Shown: in pieces, positions 35,973-44,014 of the stretch
How positions within the stretch are numbered: position 1 is the first letter of the stretch
Layout: each line of letters starts with the position of its first letter
DNA from: Xylanimonas allomyrinae
Lineage (GTDB): Bacteria > Actinomycetota > Actinomycetes > Actinomycetales > Cellulomonadaceae
Reading direction: 5' to 3'
NCBI RefSeq assembly: GCF_004135345.1
Contig: NZ_CP035495.1
Span: forward strand, 744,001 to 808,000
Length of the DNA: 64,000 nucleotides
The notes under the pieces: generated by a model
Seen by the model: only the letters and a program-made list of their open reading frames with translations
The model's database searches: none
Told to the model about the DNA's origin: nothing
Position numbers and translations under genes: made by a program

Positions 35973-36053
35973 GGCTGGCTCCTGTTGCTCGGGGATGTCG
36001 TCGTGTTCTTCGCCTGTGTGGGCGTGGGCGGCTCTGTCGCAGGGTTTCTCTGA
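35973..36053 (+). pseudogene. Possible 3' remnant of a membrane protein gene cut by IS256 copy 3
   Basis: Directly after the IS end, 26 codons and a TGA encode a hydrophobic tail (GWLLLLGDVVVFFACVGV, then GGSVAGFL). It could be the last membrane segment of a conjugation protein whose 5' part was deleted. It is short, so chance is possible. Confidence 0.3.
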
Positions 36054-36083
36054 TCGGCTGATCGGCTGATGGTCGCGCGGCGC

Positions 36084-36199
36084 GAGACGAAGGTGTCGGA
36101 GTTGAGGCGGACCTCGCGGTGGCGGGTCGCCTGCACGCTGCGGGCTCCATCGTCGTCTTGGACACGGTCTGCGACTTCGTTGACGACGCTCCGCCGACG
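36084..36199 (+). pseudogene. Degenerate fragment paralogous to the regulator gene at 37358
   Basis: About 116 bp align with 37466-37582 at roughly 80% identity, from gagacgaaggt to gctccgccgacg, with a one-base deletion that breaks the frame. It is the middle of a second, decayed copy of the HTH regulator. Confidence 0.65.
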
Positions 36200-36207
36200 T
36201 CGCCCCG

Positions 36208-36429
36208 TGGGCGGGTCCGCGGTCGGTCCCGTTGTGGCTGCCGCGCCCGGAGTACGACGGCATGCTCGCCCACGACGACGCACCCGCCGTCACCGCGGGC
36301 CTGCGCACCCGGTCCGTCTCTGTCACGGCCCGCGACACGCTCGCCTGGCTGCGCTTAACTCCCGTAGCGGTGGTTACCGGGCTCACCGCAGACGAGGAGG
36401 CAGCAGTTCGGGTTCGACGGCCGGTCTGA
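36208..36429 (+). pseudogene. C-terminal fragment resembling an NAD-dependent epimerase/reductase (SDR)
   Basis: An open frame of about 70 codons encodes LWLPRPEYDGMLAHDDAPAV and RTRSVSVTARDTLAWLRLTP. This pattern is like the end of extended short-chain reductases. It joins the HTH fragment abruptly and has no start or nucleotide-binding domain, so it is a rearrangement remnant. Confidence 0.45.
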
Positions 36430-36440
36430 TTCGTCCCGGA

Positions 36441-37187
36441 TCAGAGGTGGATCGGCCGCCCGGGCGCCGCGGGCAAGAGCACGTCGGCCAGGCCTGCTGC
36501 ATGGAACGCGGCTCGCAGGCTTGCGCCGTCCTGGCTGAAGTGTGCCCAGCCGTCGGTGTGGACGGGCAGTGTCCGGGGTTGCCCAAGGCGTCGCACCGCC
36601 TCGACCGCGTCGTGGCTCGTCAGGGTGAGGAACCCGTCGACGAGCGGTGTGCGCGCCGCGCCGGCAAACAGCACCGCGATGTCGATGTCCGGGAACCGGG
36701 TCGCGATCTCGTCCACGACACGCAGGGAGGCGTTGTCGCCGCTGATGTAGATGGTCGGCTCGCCCGGGGCGGTCAGGACGAATCCGGTGACCGGGCCCGT
36801 GAGGTGCTCGACGCCGTCCGGGCCGTGCTGGGCGGGGACGGCTGTGACGGTCACCGTGCCGATGACCGCGGTCTCCCACGAGGGCAGCGCCCGCGCGGTG
36901 CCGCCCAGCCGTTCAGCGGCCAGCGCGGTGGTCAGCGTGAGCGGCGCCGTCGCGAGGTACGTGCGGCCGGCGTGATCGAGGTTGTCGGCGTGCTGGTCAT
37001 GGGAGAGCAGCACGGCGTCCACGGGGCCGACCCGCTCGGCGGTCCACGTCGGGCCGCTCGTCTTGCGCAGGGACCGCGCCCCGACGGGGTACTCCTGCGG
37101 CACGTCGAACGTGGGATCGACGAGCAGCCGAGTCCCGGCGAACTCGACGACGACGGTGGGTCCATCCAAGGGGATCAGCGTGGTCAC
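36441..37187 (-). CDS. MBL-fold metallohydrolase (UlaG-like)
   Basis: This 248-aa protein of the metallo-beta-lactamase fold has metal-site segments LLSHDQHADNLDHAG, VPAQHGPDGVEHLTG, IYISGDNASL and LPVHTDGWAHF. The first motif reads HxxHADN, where the family usually has HxHxDH, as in many UlaG/YtnP-like proteins. Substrate is unknown. The N-terminus VVVEFAGTRLLVDPTFDVP is typical of the group. It starts at ATG 37187 and is divergent from the regulator gene at 37358. Confidence 0.8.
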   Translation of the reverse strand: MTTLIPLDGPTVVVEFAGTRLLVDPTFDVPQEYPVGARSLRKTSGPTWTAERVGPVDAVLLSHDQHADNLDHAGRTYLATAPLTLTTALAAERLGGTARALPSWETAVIGTVTVTAVPAQHGPDGVEHLTGPVTGFVLTAPGEPTIYISGDNASLRVVDEIATRFPDIDIAVLFAGAARTPLVDGFLTLTSHDAVEAVRRLGQPRTLPVHTDGWAHFSQDGASLRAAFHAAGLADVLLPAAPGRPIHL

Positions 37188-37288
37188 CGCACGAGCCTAC
37201 CGACGCGGCAGGAGCGGGCTCGGTATCGCCCGGGGGCATCGCCCCACGGTGGCGGGCTATTGGGCAACCTGTCCGGGTCGCCCCAGGG

Positions 37289-37328
37289 GTGTTACCGCAG
37301 GGGCCCCTCAGGGGCTTTCCCCGGGCGT
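37289..37328 (+). promoter_or_regulatory. Conserved 40-bp leader element, copy 1
   Basis: The sequence begins ggtgttacc, passes a gggcccc hairpin-like core and ends gggctttccccgggcg. A close copy with the same spacing lies at 41869-41908, upstream of the other small DNA-binding gene. It could be a regulator binding site, an attenuator or part of a transfer origin. Confidence 0.5.
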
Positions 37329-37357
37329 AGGCAGAAGCCAGCCCGAAGGAGCCAGCG

Positions 37358-37840
37358 GTGGATACCAGCACGCGTGAGTTCGGTGACGAGATGCGCGAGG
37401 AGGTGCGCGACCTGCTCGCGCGTGGTCTCAAGCGGCGGCAGATCGCGTTGAGGTTGGGGATCTCCGAGACGAAGGTCTCGGAGTTCAAGGCGGACCTCGC
37501 GGCGGCCGGTCGCCTGCCCGCCGTGGGCTCCGTCGTCGTCCTGGACGCCGCCCGCGACGTGGACGACGATGCTCCGCCGACGCGCAGGTCACGCTCGGCG
37601 ATCTTGCTTGAGCACGCCGCGCTCAAGGCGACCACGCTGGGTTCGACGACGCGCACCCTGCTTGACCACATCGTCCTGGCAGACGAATGGGTCACCGACT
37701 CCGCCTACGCCGACGCGGTGCGCGCCGCGGTCAGCGACGCCGTCCAGGAGGCGATCACCGTCCTCGATCAGATCGCGGCCGAGCTCGGCATCGACGAGCC
37801 AACCGCTGCCGGGCCGACCCGTCAGGGGTCGCGAGCATGA
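37358..37840 (+). CDS. HTH-type regulator of the integrative element
   Basis: This 160-aa protein has an N-terminal helix-turn-helix (EEVRDLLARGLKRRQIALRL, then GISETKVSEFKADLAAAGRL) and a helical C-terminal half (HAALKATTLGSTTRTLLDH). It is probably a DNA-binding regulator or replication-initiation accessory of an actinobacterial conjugative element. It is the first gene of an operon with the DUF2637 gene (ATGA overlap). The start is an in-frame GTG 37358; the spacer upstream contains GAAGGAG. A decayed partial copy lies at 36084. Confidence 0.65.
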   Translation: MDTSTREFGDEMREEVRDLLARGLKRRQIALRLGISETKVSEFKADLAAAGRLPAVGSVVVLDAARDVDDDAPPTRRSRSAILLEHAALKATTLGSTTRTLLDHIVLADEWVTDSAYADAVRAAVSDAVQEAITVLDQIAAELGIDEPTAAGPTRQGSRA

Positions 37841-38636
37841 GCCGTCGGGGGTTCGCGTTCGCGCTGTGGCCGGGCGTGCTGCTGTGCGTCGTGGCGGCGG
37901 TCATGGCGTTCACGTTGTCGTTCACGGCGTTGCGTGCGGTGGGGATCGCGTCCGGGATCAGCCCGCGGATCGGATGGATGTTCCCGCTGACGATCGACAC
38001 CGTCATCTTGTTCGGCACCTGGGCCGCGTTCCGGTTCCGTGCCCGGGGGCGGCCGGCACCTGGTACGCGTGGGTGCTCCTGGTCGTGTTCGCGGCCGCGT
38101 CGTGGACGGGCAACTTCCTGCACGCCCAACCCGTCCCGGTCGGGCACATGAGCCTGTCGCGGCCGGTCGCGTCCCTGTTCTCCTCGGTGCCGTCGTTGTC
38201 GTTGCTGTTGACCACGCACATGCTCGTCCTCATCGCGGTGCGCCGCGGTGAGGAGGCCGCGCGCGAGAACGGCGTCGAAGCGAGCACCGTCACCGCGTGG
38301 CCGCGCGTCACAGCGAACGACGACGACGTCCCGAAGATCGCCGTCGGTGGCGCCAGCGTCCGTGCCCTCTCCGGCATCGCGATGCGGGACGCCGACGAAC
38401 CGGGCGCAGTCGAGCCGCAGTACGACGACGTCGACTCACGCCCCGACGTCGCCGCGGCGACCCGCCGTCCGGTTACGGACCTCGCCGCGTGGGTTGCCTC
38501 GCGCGTCCCGGCCGGTCTTCCTGTGCGCGGGACCGACGTCGTCGACGCGGGCCTGGCGAACTCCGCGGCGACCGCACGCCGCAAGCTGGCGACCTTGCGC
38601 CAGACCCACCCCGCACTGTTTGGAGGCCAGGCATGA
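37837..38636 (+). pseudogene. DUF2637 membrane protein, frameshifted
   Basis: DUF2637 proteins are membrane proteins encoded on actinobacterial plasmids and integrative elements, related to plasmid-spread (Spd-type) functions. The N-terminal part (MSRRGFAFALWPGVLLCVVA, GWMFPLTIDTVILFGTWAAF) and the second part (GTWYAWVLLVVFAAASWTGN, LLTTHMLVLIAVRRGEEAAR) are in different frames. The shift occurs at a run of five G near 38043-38049. The C-terminal part has a winged-helix look (VDAGLANSAATARRKLATLR). A homopolymer indel makes an assembly error a real possibility. It overlaps its neighbours at both ends. Confidence 0.7.
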
Positions 38637-39460
38637 ACACGGACACCCAGATCGGCGAACGCATCTGCGACCTCCAGCGCCAGGTCCGCGGCTTCGTCGC
38701 AGGCCGACTGCGGGCGGGCACGACGGCACCAGTCGTGCGCGACGAGCTCGGCGACATCACGACAGCAATCGATGACGTCCTCGGCGACGTCGCCGCGACC
38801 CTGTGGGCCAAACGGGACACCTGGACCCCACTGGGCGGCGTCGACCAGCGGCGGTGGACCTTCACCGTCGCGAGGAACCTCACCGAACGCCGCCTGGCCG
38901 CCGCCCGGGGTGTCATGGTTCGCAAGACGAAGATCGCGCCCGTCCTTGACGGGCTCGGCGACGCCCACCACGCCAACGACGACCTGCTGGCCGCGGTCGC
39001 TCACCTGCGGGGCGTCATCGACCGAGAGGCCGGCCCTGGCGCCTGGGACCACGTCTTGGCCGGGGCTCTGCGCAACCATTCCGCAGGCCTGCGTGCCGAC
39101 CTGCGCGCCGCGATCGAGGCCGCCCGCGACGGCGACGAGATCGCCATCAAGTCCATCCTGCGTCGCGTCCGCGCCGACTGGCGCGCCTGGGCGACCGCCC
39201 GCATCGAGACCGGGGAACCCCTGCGGCCGGTCGACGCCGTCGACCTGGGCCTGTTCCCCGGCACGGTCGCCGCGACGTCAGCGCTCACGGCCTGGTGGGC
39301 CGAACGACGCCACGCCCTCGGCCAGCCCGTCGACCGCCACGCACTGTGCGCGTCCGGCCTCGTCGACCACCTCGGAACCTCCGACGGCGCCCGCCTGCAG
39401 GCGGCCGACGACCTCCTGATCTGGTTGCGCCGGTCGGCGTCTACTGTCGCGGCGGCGTGA
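38633..39460 (+). CDS. Hypothetical protein of the integrative element
   Basis: This is a 275-aa soluble, Ala/Arg-rich, mostly helical protein without a recognised domain. ATG 38633 overlaps the DUF2637 stop (ATGA) and is preceded by GGAGG, so it is the third gene of the operon. Stretches such as RRWTFTVARNLTERRLAAAR and GAWDHVLAGALRNHSAGLRA show no catalytic motif. Position suggests a maintenance or transfer role. Confidence 0.6.
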   Translation: MNTDTQIGERICDLQRQVRGFVAGRLRAGTTAPVVRDELGDITTAIDDVLGDVAATLWAKRDTWTPLGGVDQRRWTFTVARNLTERRLAAARGVMVRKTKIAPVLDGLGDAHHANDDLLAAVAHLRGVIDREAGPGAWDHVLAGALRNHSAGLRADLRAAIEAARDGDEIAIKSILRRVRADWRAWATARIETGEPLRPVDAVDLGLFPGTVAATSALTAWWAERRHALGQPVDRHALCASGLVDHLGTSDGARLQAADDLLIWLRRSASTVAAA

Positions 39461-39557
39461 CGTCACGGAGTCCTGCTGCACCGACGGTGCCACTGGACCG
39501 GCCGGGCGGAGTCGGCGGGTGACACACTCGACGCATCGTGAGCGCGAGGAGTCCCCG

Positions 39558-40034
39558 GTGAGAGCAGTTGTGGTCATCGCGACCAAGCACGGCACCACGG
39601 CCGAGATTGGTGCCCGGGTGGCGCGTGCGCTCGGCGCCGATGTGCCGGTCCTGGACCTCGCCGAGGAGCGCGACCCCGACCTGTGTGCGTTCAACACCGT
39701 CGTCCTCGGCACGGCCGTCTATGTCAGTCAGCCGCTTGCGCCCATGAAGGCATTCCTGAGTGCTGCTGACCTCGGCGGCAAGAGACTTGGGCTGTTCGTC
39801 AGCGGCATGGTGCCGGGGCCGGACGACCGTTCGAAGGAGCTGGTTGCGGCCTATCCGCCTCAGCTCAGGGAGCGAGCGGTGGTGTCCGCGTTCCTTTCCG
39901 GAGCCTTCCGGCTCGACCGGCTCAACAGGTTCGAGCGGTTCGTCGTCAAGAAGACGGCGAAGGTCACGAGCGACGTCGATGCCGTCGACGACGCGGCCAT
40001 CGAGGTGTTCGCCAGGGAGCTGGCGCCGACCTGA
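39558..40034 (+). CDS. Flavodoxin domain-containing protein (HemG-like)
   Basis: This 158-aa flavodoxin-fold protein has the FMN phosphate loop ATKHGTTAEIGARVAR near the N-terminus. VLGTAVYVSQPLAPMKAFL and LGLFVSGMVPG are like protoporphyrinogen-oxidase-type or menaquinone-dependent flavodoxins. Function is otherwise open. GTG 39558 was chosen because GAGGAG lies 8 nt upstream; a longer frame from 39519 has no such site. A strong hairpin follows the stop. Confidence 0.75.
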   Translation: MRAVVVIATKHGTTAEIGARVARALGADVPVLDLAEERDPDLCAFNTVVLGTAVYVSQPLAPMKAFLSAADLGGKRLGLFVSGMVPGPDDRSKELVAAYPPQLRERAVVSAFLSGAFRLDRLNRFERFVVKKTAKVTSDVDAVDDAAIEVFARELAPT

Positions 40035-40039
40035 CCCGA

Positions 40040-40064
40040 CCGCTCGCACCCGGGGTGCGAGCGG
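40040..40064 (+). terminator. Palindromic hairpin after flavodoxin gene
   Basis: A nearly perfect palindrome (ccgctcgcaccc, one base, gggtgcgagcgg) starts 5 nt after the stop codon. No U tract follows, as is common in high-GC actinobacteria. Confidence 0.6.
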
Positions 40065-40234
40065 CGTCCCGCAGTTGCTGGGCCGGTCGGTGTGCCGTGA
40101 TCAGTGCAGCGCGCCGCGACCAGGCAGGCATGACCCCGCCGTCGACGGGACCCGTCTGGGCGAACCGTCCGTAGCGTCCGCACTCCGTGATGACCTGAGG
40201 CGACGTGTGGAAGAGTCGATCATTCTCCTTGGCC

Positions 40235-40256
40235 GCGGCCGCTTGTTTGCGGCCGC
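40235..40256 (-). terminator. Hairpin downstream of the DUF3631 gene
   Basis: An 8-bp stem gcggccgc with loop ttgttt and its complement lies 14 nt past the end of the minus-strand DUF3631 gene. Confidence 0.45.
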
Positions 40257-40269
40257 AGCCGACGAACCG

Positions 40270-41430
40270 TCACACGTGTTCCTGCTGGTCAGGGGGCTGC
40301 GTGGTCGTGTCGGCCGGTTGCGGCCGCATTGCGGGGCCGGGGCCGGGGGTGGGTTCGGGGGTGTGGAGGTAGCGGGCGAACGCGTCGCGGAAGTCGCGGT
40401 GGTGGTATCCGCGGTCGCGCATCCGGTTGTTGGCTCGCCCGACGGTGATGCCGTAGGGGCGGAGCAGGATCGCGAGGCGCCGTCCGGTGAGTCCTTCGTC
40501 TTGCCATCGGGAGTCCGGGATGCGGGTCAGCCGGGAGATGAGGGCCTCTGTCGGGATGAAGTCGCCTTCGAACTGTTCGAGCACGGCACGGGTGTCCAGG
40601 AGTAGTTCGTGTGAGGGGGAGTGGTCGGCGTCGGCGGTGGCGGCGTCGGCGGTCAGCCCGGTGGCGGCGTGGCGGGCGCGTTCGGGCCAGCGCCCGCTGG
40701 CGAGGTCGGCGACGGCGACGAGCGGTTCCCACAGGTCTGCGGCCCGGTCGTAGACGGGCAGCAGTGGGCGTGCGTGTTTGAGGGTCTCGTGGTTGTCGGT
40801 GATCCAGCAGTCCAGCTCGTAGGCCAGGGCTTGCAGTGGTTCGACGTCGCGGGTCACGCGGAAGGGTTCGACGTGCTCGCCCGGTTTGCGGCGTCGCATG
40901 GCGATGTTGACCGCCCGGTCGGTGACGGTGTCGGGGAGGCGGCCGATGGCGGCCAGGACGACGGGGGCGAAGGTGTGCAGTTCCATGACGGTCTTGGCGG
41001 AGGCGTCGTAGCGGATCACGGGGGTGCCGCGTTGGAAGCCGGCGTTGAGCAGGCCGCGTAGGTCTTCGTTCTGTTCGGCCTTGTGCCGGGTGCCGAACAC
41101 GGTGTCGGCCTCGTCGAGCAGCAGGGTTCGCGGTCTGGCCAGTGACCGGTACAGGGCGGCGGTCGAGGCGTTCGCGGTCCACAGGGGCCGGTGGGACAGG
41201 TGGCCGATGATCTCCAGGCACCGGGTCTTGCCGGACCGTTTCTCCGGGCTGGACAGCACGAGGCGGGGTGCGTAGTCGAACACGGACGCGGCGTGGGTGT
41301 AGGCGATGAAGAGCGTGACGGCGGTGACCGCGTGCCGGTTCGGCAGGATGCAGTACCGCTGCACCGTGGCCTGGACACGGTCGAGGATTCCGGCGCCGTC
41401 GTACTCGACAGCCGCGGGTTCGGTAGTCAC
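40270..41430 (-). CDS. DUF3631 domain-containing ATPase/helicase-like protein
   Basis: This 386-aa P-loop protein belongs to the DUF3631 group found next to primases in phages and actinobacterial integrative elements. Walker A is LVLSSPEKRSGKTRCLEI near residue 65. Walker B is RTLLLDEADTVFG near 105, and the sensor region is VVLAAIGRLPDTVTDRAVNI. The C-terminal third (PDSRWQDEGLTGRRLAILLR) is the DUF3631 winged-helix part. It probably supports replication or maintenance of the element. It ends with a Pro/Gln-rich tail and is preceded at 61 bp by the small Cys protein gene. Confidence 0.8.
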   Translation of the reverse strand: MTTEPAAVEYDGAGILDRVQATVQRYCILPNRHAVTAVTLFIAYTHAASVFDYAPRLVLSSPEKRSGKTRCLEIIGHLSHRPLWTANASTAALYRSLARPRTLLLDEADTVFGTRHKAEQNEDLRGLLNAGFQRGTPVIRYDASAKTVMELHTFAPVVLAAIGRLPDTVTDRAVNIAMRRRKPGEHVEPFRVTRDVEPLQALAYELDCWITDNHETLKHARPLLPVYDRAADLWEPLVAVADLASGRWPERARHAATGLTADAATADADHSPSHELLLDTRAVLEQFEGDFIPTEALISRLTRIPDSRWQDEGLTGRRLAILLRPYGITVGRANNRMRDRGYHHRDFRDAFARYLHTPEPTPGPGPAMRPQPADTTTQPPDQQEHV

Positions 41431-41491
41431 AGGCTGTGCCTCTCGTCCGGTGTGCCGGGGGTCCAGGTGGATGCGGCGGGAACGCGGCGCA

Positions 41492-41740
41492 TCACGCCGC
41501 CCGCCCGGGGCCGGGGATGCCGCGCACGACGACGGCGCCGGTGACCTGGGTTCGCAGGATGACGCGGCCGCGGGAGTGGGTCAGGGCGTCCATCGCGCAG
41601 GCGAGGCAGGCGAGGCAGGCGTGGTAGTCGTGGCGGCCGTCGTCGGCGAACAACGACACGACACCGACCGCGAGGTCACGGCAGGAGTCGCACCGGCGAC
41701 GGTGGTTGCGAAGGGGCAAAGGTGTGGCGGGCCTGTTCAT
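41492..41740 (-). CDS. Small cysteine-rich protein
   Basis: This 82-aa protein has CDSCRDLAVG and CLACLACAMDAL, which could form a zinc site. No family is recognised. ATG 41738-41740 has a GAGAGGA site about 10 nt upstream. It is probably co-transcribed with the DUF3631 gene. Confidence 0.5.
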   Translation of the reverse strand: MNRPATPLPLRNHRRRCDSCRDLAVGVVSLFADDGRHDYHACLACLACAMDALTHSRGRVILRTQVTGAVVVRGIPGPGRAA

Positions 41741-41868
41741 GGCGTCCGGTCCTCTCGTGGCGAGCGAGGAGTTGATCCCTCACAGCCAGGAATGCCGGCC
41801 ACCGCGGCCGGCGGTAACACGCGCCGCCGAACGGTGGACAGGCGCTCACGAGCGCCGTCGTTGTGGAC

Positions 41869-41908
41869 GGTGTTACCCAACCGGGCCCCGGCGGGCTTTC
41901 CCCGGGCG
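41869..41908 (+). promoter_or_regulatory. Conserved 40-bp leader element, copy 2
   Basis: It shares ggtgttacc at the start and gggctttccccgggcg at the end with 37289-37328, with equal length. It lies 59 bp before the start of the excisionase-like gene. Confidence 0.5.
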
Positions 41909-41967
41909 AGAAGCAGACTCCGCCGTCCGGGACGGGACCGGCGGACCGAGCGACCGTGGAGGGGACG

Positions 41968-42177
41968 ATGAGCAAGAAGGAACAGCCCGGCGCCAGGCCG
42001 GGCGAGCCGCTGGCCGACACCGTCGAGGAAGCCGCGCTGGCCCTTGGCAGCGGTCGTACCCGCGTCCACGAACTCGTCGGCAGCGGACCGACACAGCTCG
42101 TCAGGATCGGTGCCAGCCTCCGCGGGTCCGACGAAGCCATCTGCGAGCTCATCGCGCGGGTGGAGCGTGCAGCGTGA
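41968..42177 (+). CDS. Excisionase-like helix-turn-helix protein
   Basis: This 69-aa protein has the pattern of MerR/excisionase-type HTH proteins (DTVEEAALALGSGRTRVHEL, then LVRIGASLRGSDEAICELI). Such proteins control integration direction in integrative elements. ATG 41968 follows TGGAGGGG at 6 nt. The next gene overlaps its stop (GTGA). Confidence 0.65.
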   Translation: MSKKEQPGARPGEPLADTVEEAALALGSGRTRVHELVGSGPTQLVRIGASLRGSDEAICELIARVERAA

Positions 42178-42437
42178 CCGAACTGATCGAGCGCCCCGCT
42201 CGCGTTCCGGCCCGCGACCCGCTCCGAGGCGAGGAGTGGTTCGCCGAGCAGATCGGTAAGTCGGTCCAGTGGTGCCGCAAGAACCGCATCGAGCTTCCGC
42301 ACCACATGGTTGGGGAGTCACCCCGGTACGACGACCACTGCGTCGACCTCTACCGCGCGCAGACGTTCCGCCCGGCGGTCGACCCGTTCGTGCGTCAGAG
42401 CCCCGCAAAGGGGCGCGGCCGGGCGCGCAGGGAGTAG
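42174..42437 (+). CDS. Small DNA-binding protein, possible second excisionase-like
   Basis: This is an 87-aa basic protein. Residues 20-60 (EEWFAEQIGKSVQWCRKNRI, then LPHHMVGESPRYDD) look like a helix-turn-helix with wing, as in excisionases. GTG 42174 overlaps the preceding stop, so the two are coupled. It is followed by a terminator and then tRNA-Leu, the usual place for such genes next to an attachment site. Confidence 0.55.
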   Translation: MTELIERPARVPARDPLRGEEWFAEQIGKSVQWCRKNRIELPHHMVGESPRYDDHCVDLYRAQTFRPAVDPFVRQSPAKGRGRARRE

Positions 42438-42466
42438 GCATCCGGCGCGACCTCAGCCATACAAAG

Positions 42467-42498
42467 ATCGCCTCTCTCGCTCGCGCGGGAGAGGCGAT
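42467..42498 (+). terminator. Terminator after excisionase-like genes
   Basis: A 10-bp stem atcgcctctc/gagaggcgat with a 12-nt loop is followed by tctgctgctg. It probably ends the 41968-42437 operon. Confidence 0.6.
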
Positions 42499-42550
42499 TC
42501 TGCTGCTGCCGCACCCCCGATGTGGACGGGATGTGTGGACCAGAAACAGG

Positions 42551-42570
42551 AAAACCAGCGTTTCCGCTGG
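42551..42570 (-). terminator. Terminator of tRNA-Leu
   Basis: On the minus strand, 9 nt after the tRNA, the stem ccagcg with loop gaaa and its complement is followed by tttt. Confidence 0.75.
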
Positions 42571-42579
42571 TCAAAGCGG

Positions 42580-42664
42580 TGTCCGGAGGGGGACTTGAAC
42601 CCCCACGCCCGATAAAGGGCACTAGCACCTCAAGCTAGCGCGTCTGCCATTCCGCCACCCGGAC
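42580..42664 (-). tRNA. tRNA-Leu (anticodon GAG)
   Basis: An 85-nt class II tRNA. The acceptor stem GTCCGGG/TCCGGAC, anticodon loop TTGAGGT, long variable arm (TGCCC..GGGCG) and T arm GGGGG-TTCAAGT-CCCCC are all visible. CCA is not fully encoded. Its 3' end faces the island, the usual geometry for integration at a tRNA. Confidence 0.95.
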
Positions 42665-42828
42665 AGGTGACCCGATCCGGCGTTCCCGCCGTCTCGGTGC
42701 GGGCAGAAACATAGCACGCACCGAGCGGCCCCTCGCAATCGAGTGCGGCGGTCCGCGCCAGCGTCGGGCGCAAGGGGCAGACTGGGCGGACGACGGCGGC
42801 GTGGGGCTGCCTGAGTGCACGGTGGAGG

Positions 42829-43959
42829 GTGAGGGCGTTGCCGCACGACAGGCCGACGGAGAACGTGCCGCAGTGGCTGCTCACGACGGCCGGGTGGTCG
42901 TGGCGGTTCGTCGCCCTCGTGGCCGCTGTGTCGTTGCTGGTGTACGCCGTCGTCCATGTGCGGCTGGTGTTCGTCGCGGTGTTCCTGGCGCTCGTCCTGA
43001 CGTCGGTGCTCAAGCCGGTCGCCGACCTGTACGGCCGCGTCATGCCGCGTTCTCTCGCTGTCGGGCTGTCGTTGCTGTCGGCGTTGGTCGTCTTCGGTGG
43101 GCTGGTGGCGTACGTCGTCGCGTCGGTGGCTGGTCAGTGGCAGACGCTCGCCGACCAGTTCGCGAGCGGCATCGACCAGATCATCGACTGGGTGCAGCAC
43201 GGCCCGTTGCCGGTGGACGTCTCGTGGGCGCAGATCAACGACGCCATCGAGGCCGGCCGCAAGTGGGTCGCCGACAACAGTGCGGACCTGGCGAGCACGG
43301 CCGTCGCGAGTGCGGGCACAGTGGCCGAGGGCTTCGCGGTGATCGCGCTCGCGGTGTTCTGCACGGTGTTCTTCCTCATGTCGGGCGGGTCGATGTGGAG
43401 CTGGTTCCTCACGCAGGTGCCCTCCGATCACCGGGAACGCTGGGAGAGGGCCGCGGACGCGGGCTGGTACAGCTTCTCGGGGTACGCGCGCGGCACGGTC
43501 ATCATCGCCGTCACCGACGGCATCATGGCGGGCATCCTGCTGGCTGCGCTCGGTATCCCGCTGGCCGCTCCGCTGGCCGTGCTGGTCTTCATCGGTGCGT
43601 TCATCCCCCTGATCGGCGCGCCCGCCGCGATGGTCATCGCGGGTGTCGTGGCGCTCGCCGCGGAGGGGCCGTTCAAGGCGCTCATCGTGATCATCGGTGT
43701 CGCGCTGATCGGCCAGATCGAGGGGCACCTGCTGCAGCCGCTCATCATGGGCAAGCAGGTCGCTCTGCATCCTGTGGTGATCGCGCTCGGCGTCACGGCA
43801 GGCACGGTGCTTGCGGGCATCCTGGGGGCCGTGGTCGCGGTGCCGGTGCTCGCCGTCACCTGGACCGTGTATGCCACGCTGCGTCCGCCGCGTGTGGCGA
43901 CGGTGCCCGACGGCGACGACGACGGCGGGGGCGACGGCGGGGCCGCCGAGGCGGAGTGA
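42829..43959 (+). CDS. AI-2E family transporter (membrane permease)
   Basis: This 376-aa polytopic membrane protein of the AI-2E (YdiK/TqsA/PerM) family has about seven to eight hydrophobic segments. They start with WRFVALVAAVSLLVYAVVHV and include the family region GYARGTVIIAVTDGIMAGIL, VFIGAFIPLIGAPAAMVIAG and GQIEGHLLQPLIMGKQVALH. The substrate is uncertain. The C-terminus is Asp/Gly-rich and probably cytoplasmic. The start is either GTG 42829 or TTG 42838; the GGAGG site fits the second better. Confidence 0.88.
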   Translation: MRALPHDRPTENVPQWLLTTAGWSWRFVALVAAVSLLVYAVVHVRLVFVAVFLALVLTSVLKPVADLYGRVMPRSLAVGLSLLSALVVFGGLVAYVVASVAGQWQTLADQFASGIDQIIDWVQHGPLPVDVSWAQINDAIEAGRKWVADNSADLASTAVASAGTVAEGFAVIALAVFCTVFFLMSGGSMWSWFLTQVPSDHRERWERAADAGWYSFSGYARGTVIIAVTDGIMAGILLAALGIPLAAPLAVLVFIGAFIPLIGAPAAMVIAGVVALAAEGPFKALIVIIGVALIGQIEGHLLQPLIMGKQVALHPVVIALGVTAGTVLAGILGAVVAVPVLAVTWTVYATLRPPRVATVPDGDDDGGGDGGAAEAE

Positions 43960-44014
43960 GCCGCGCCCCGGGAATTCCCGGGACCAGGGCTCGGACGCCT
44001 GGCATGCTGCGCGG

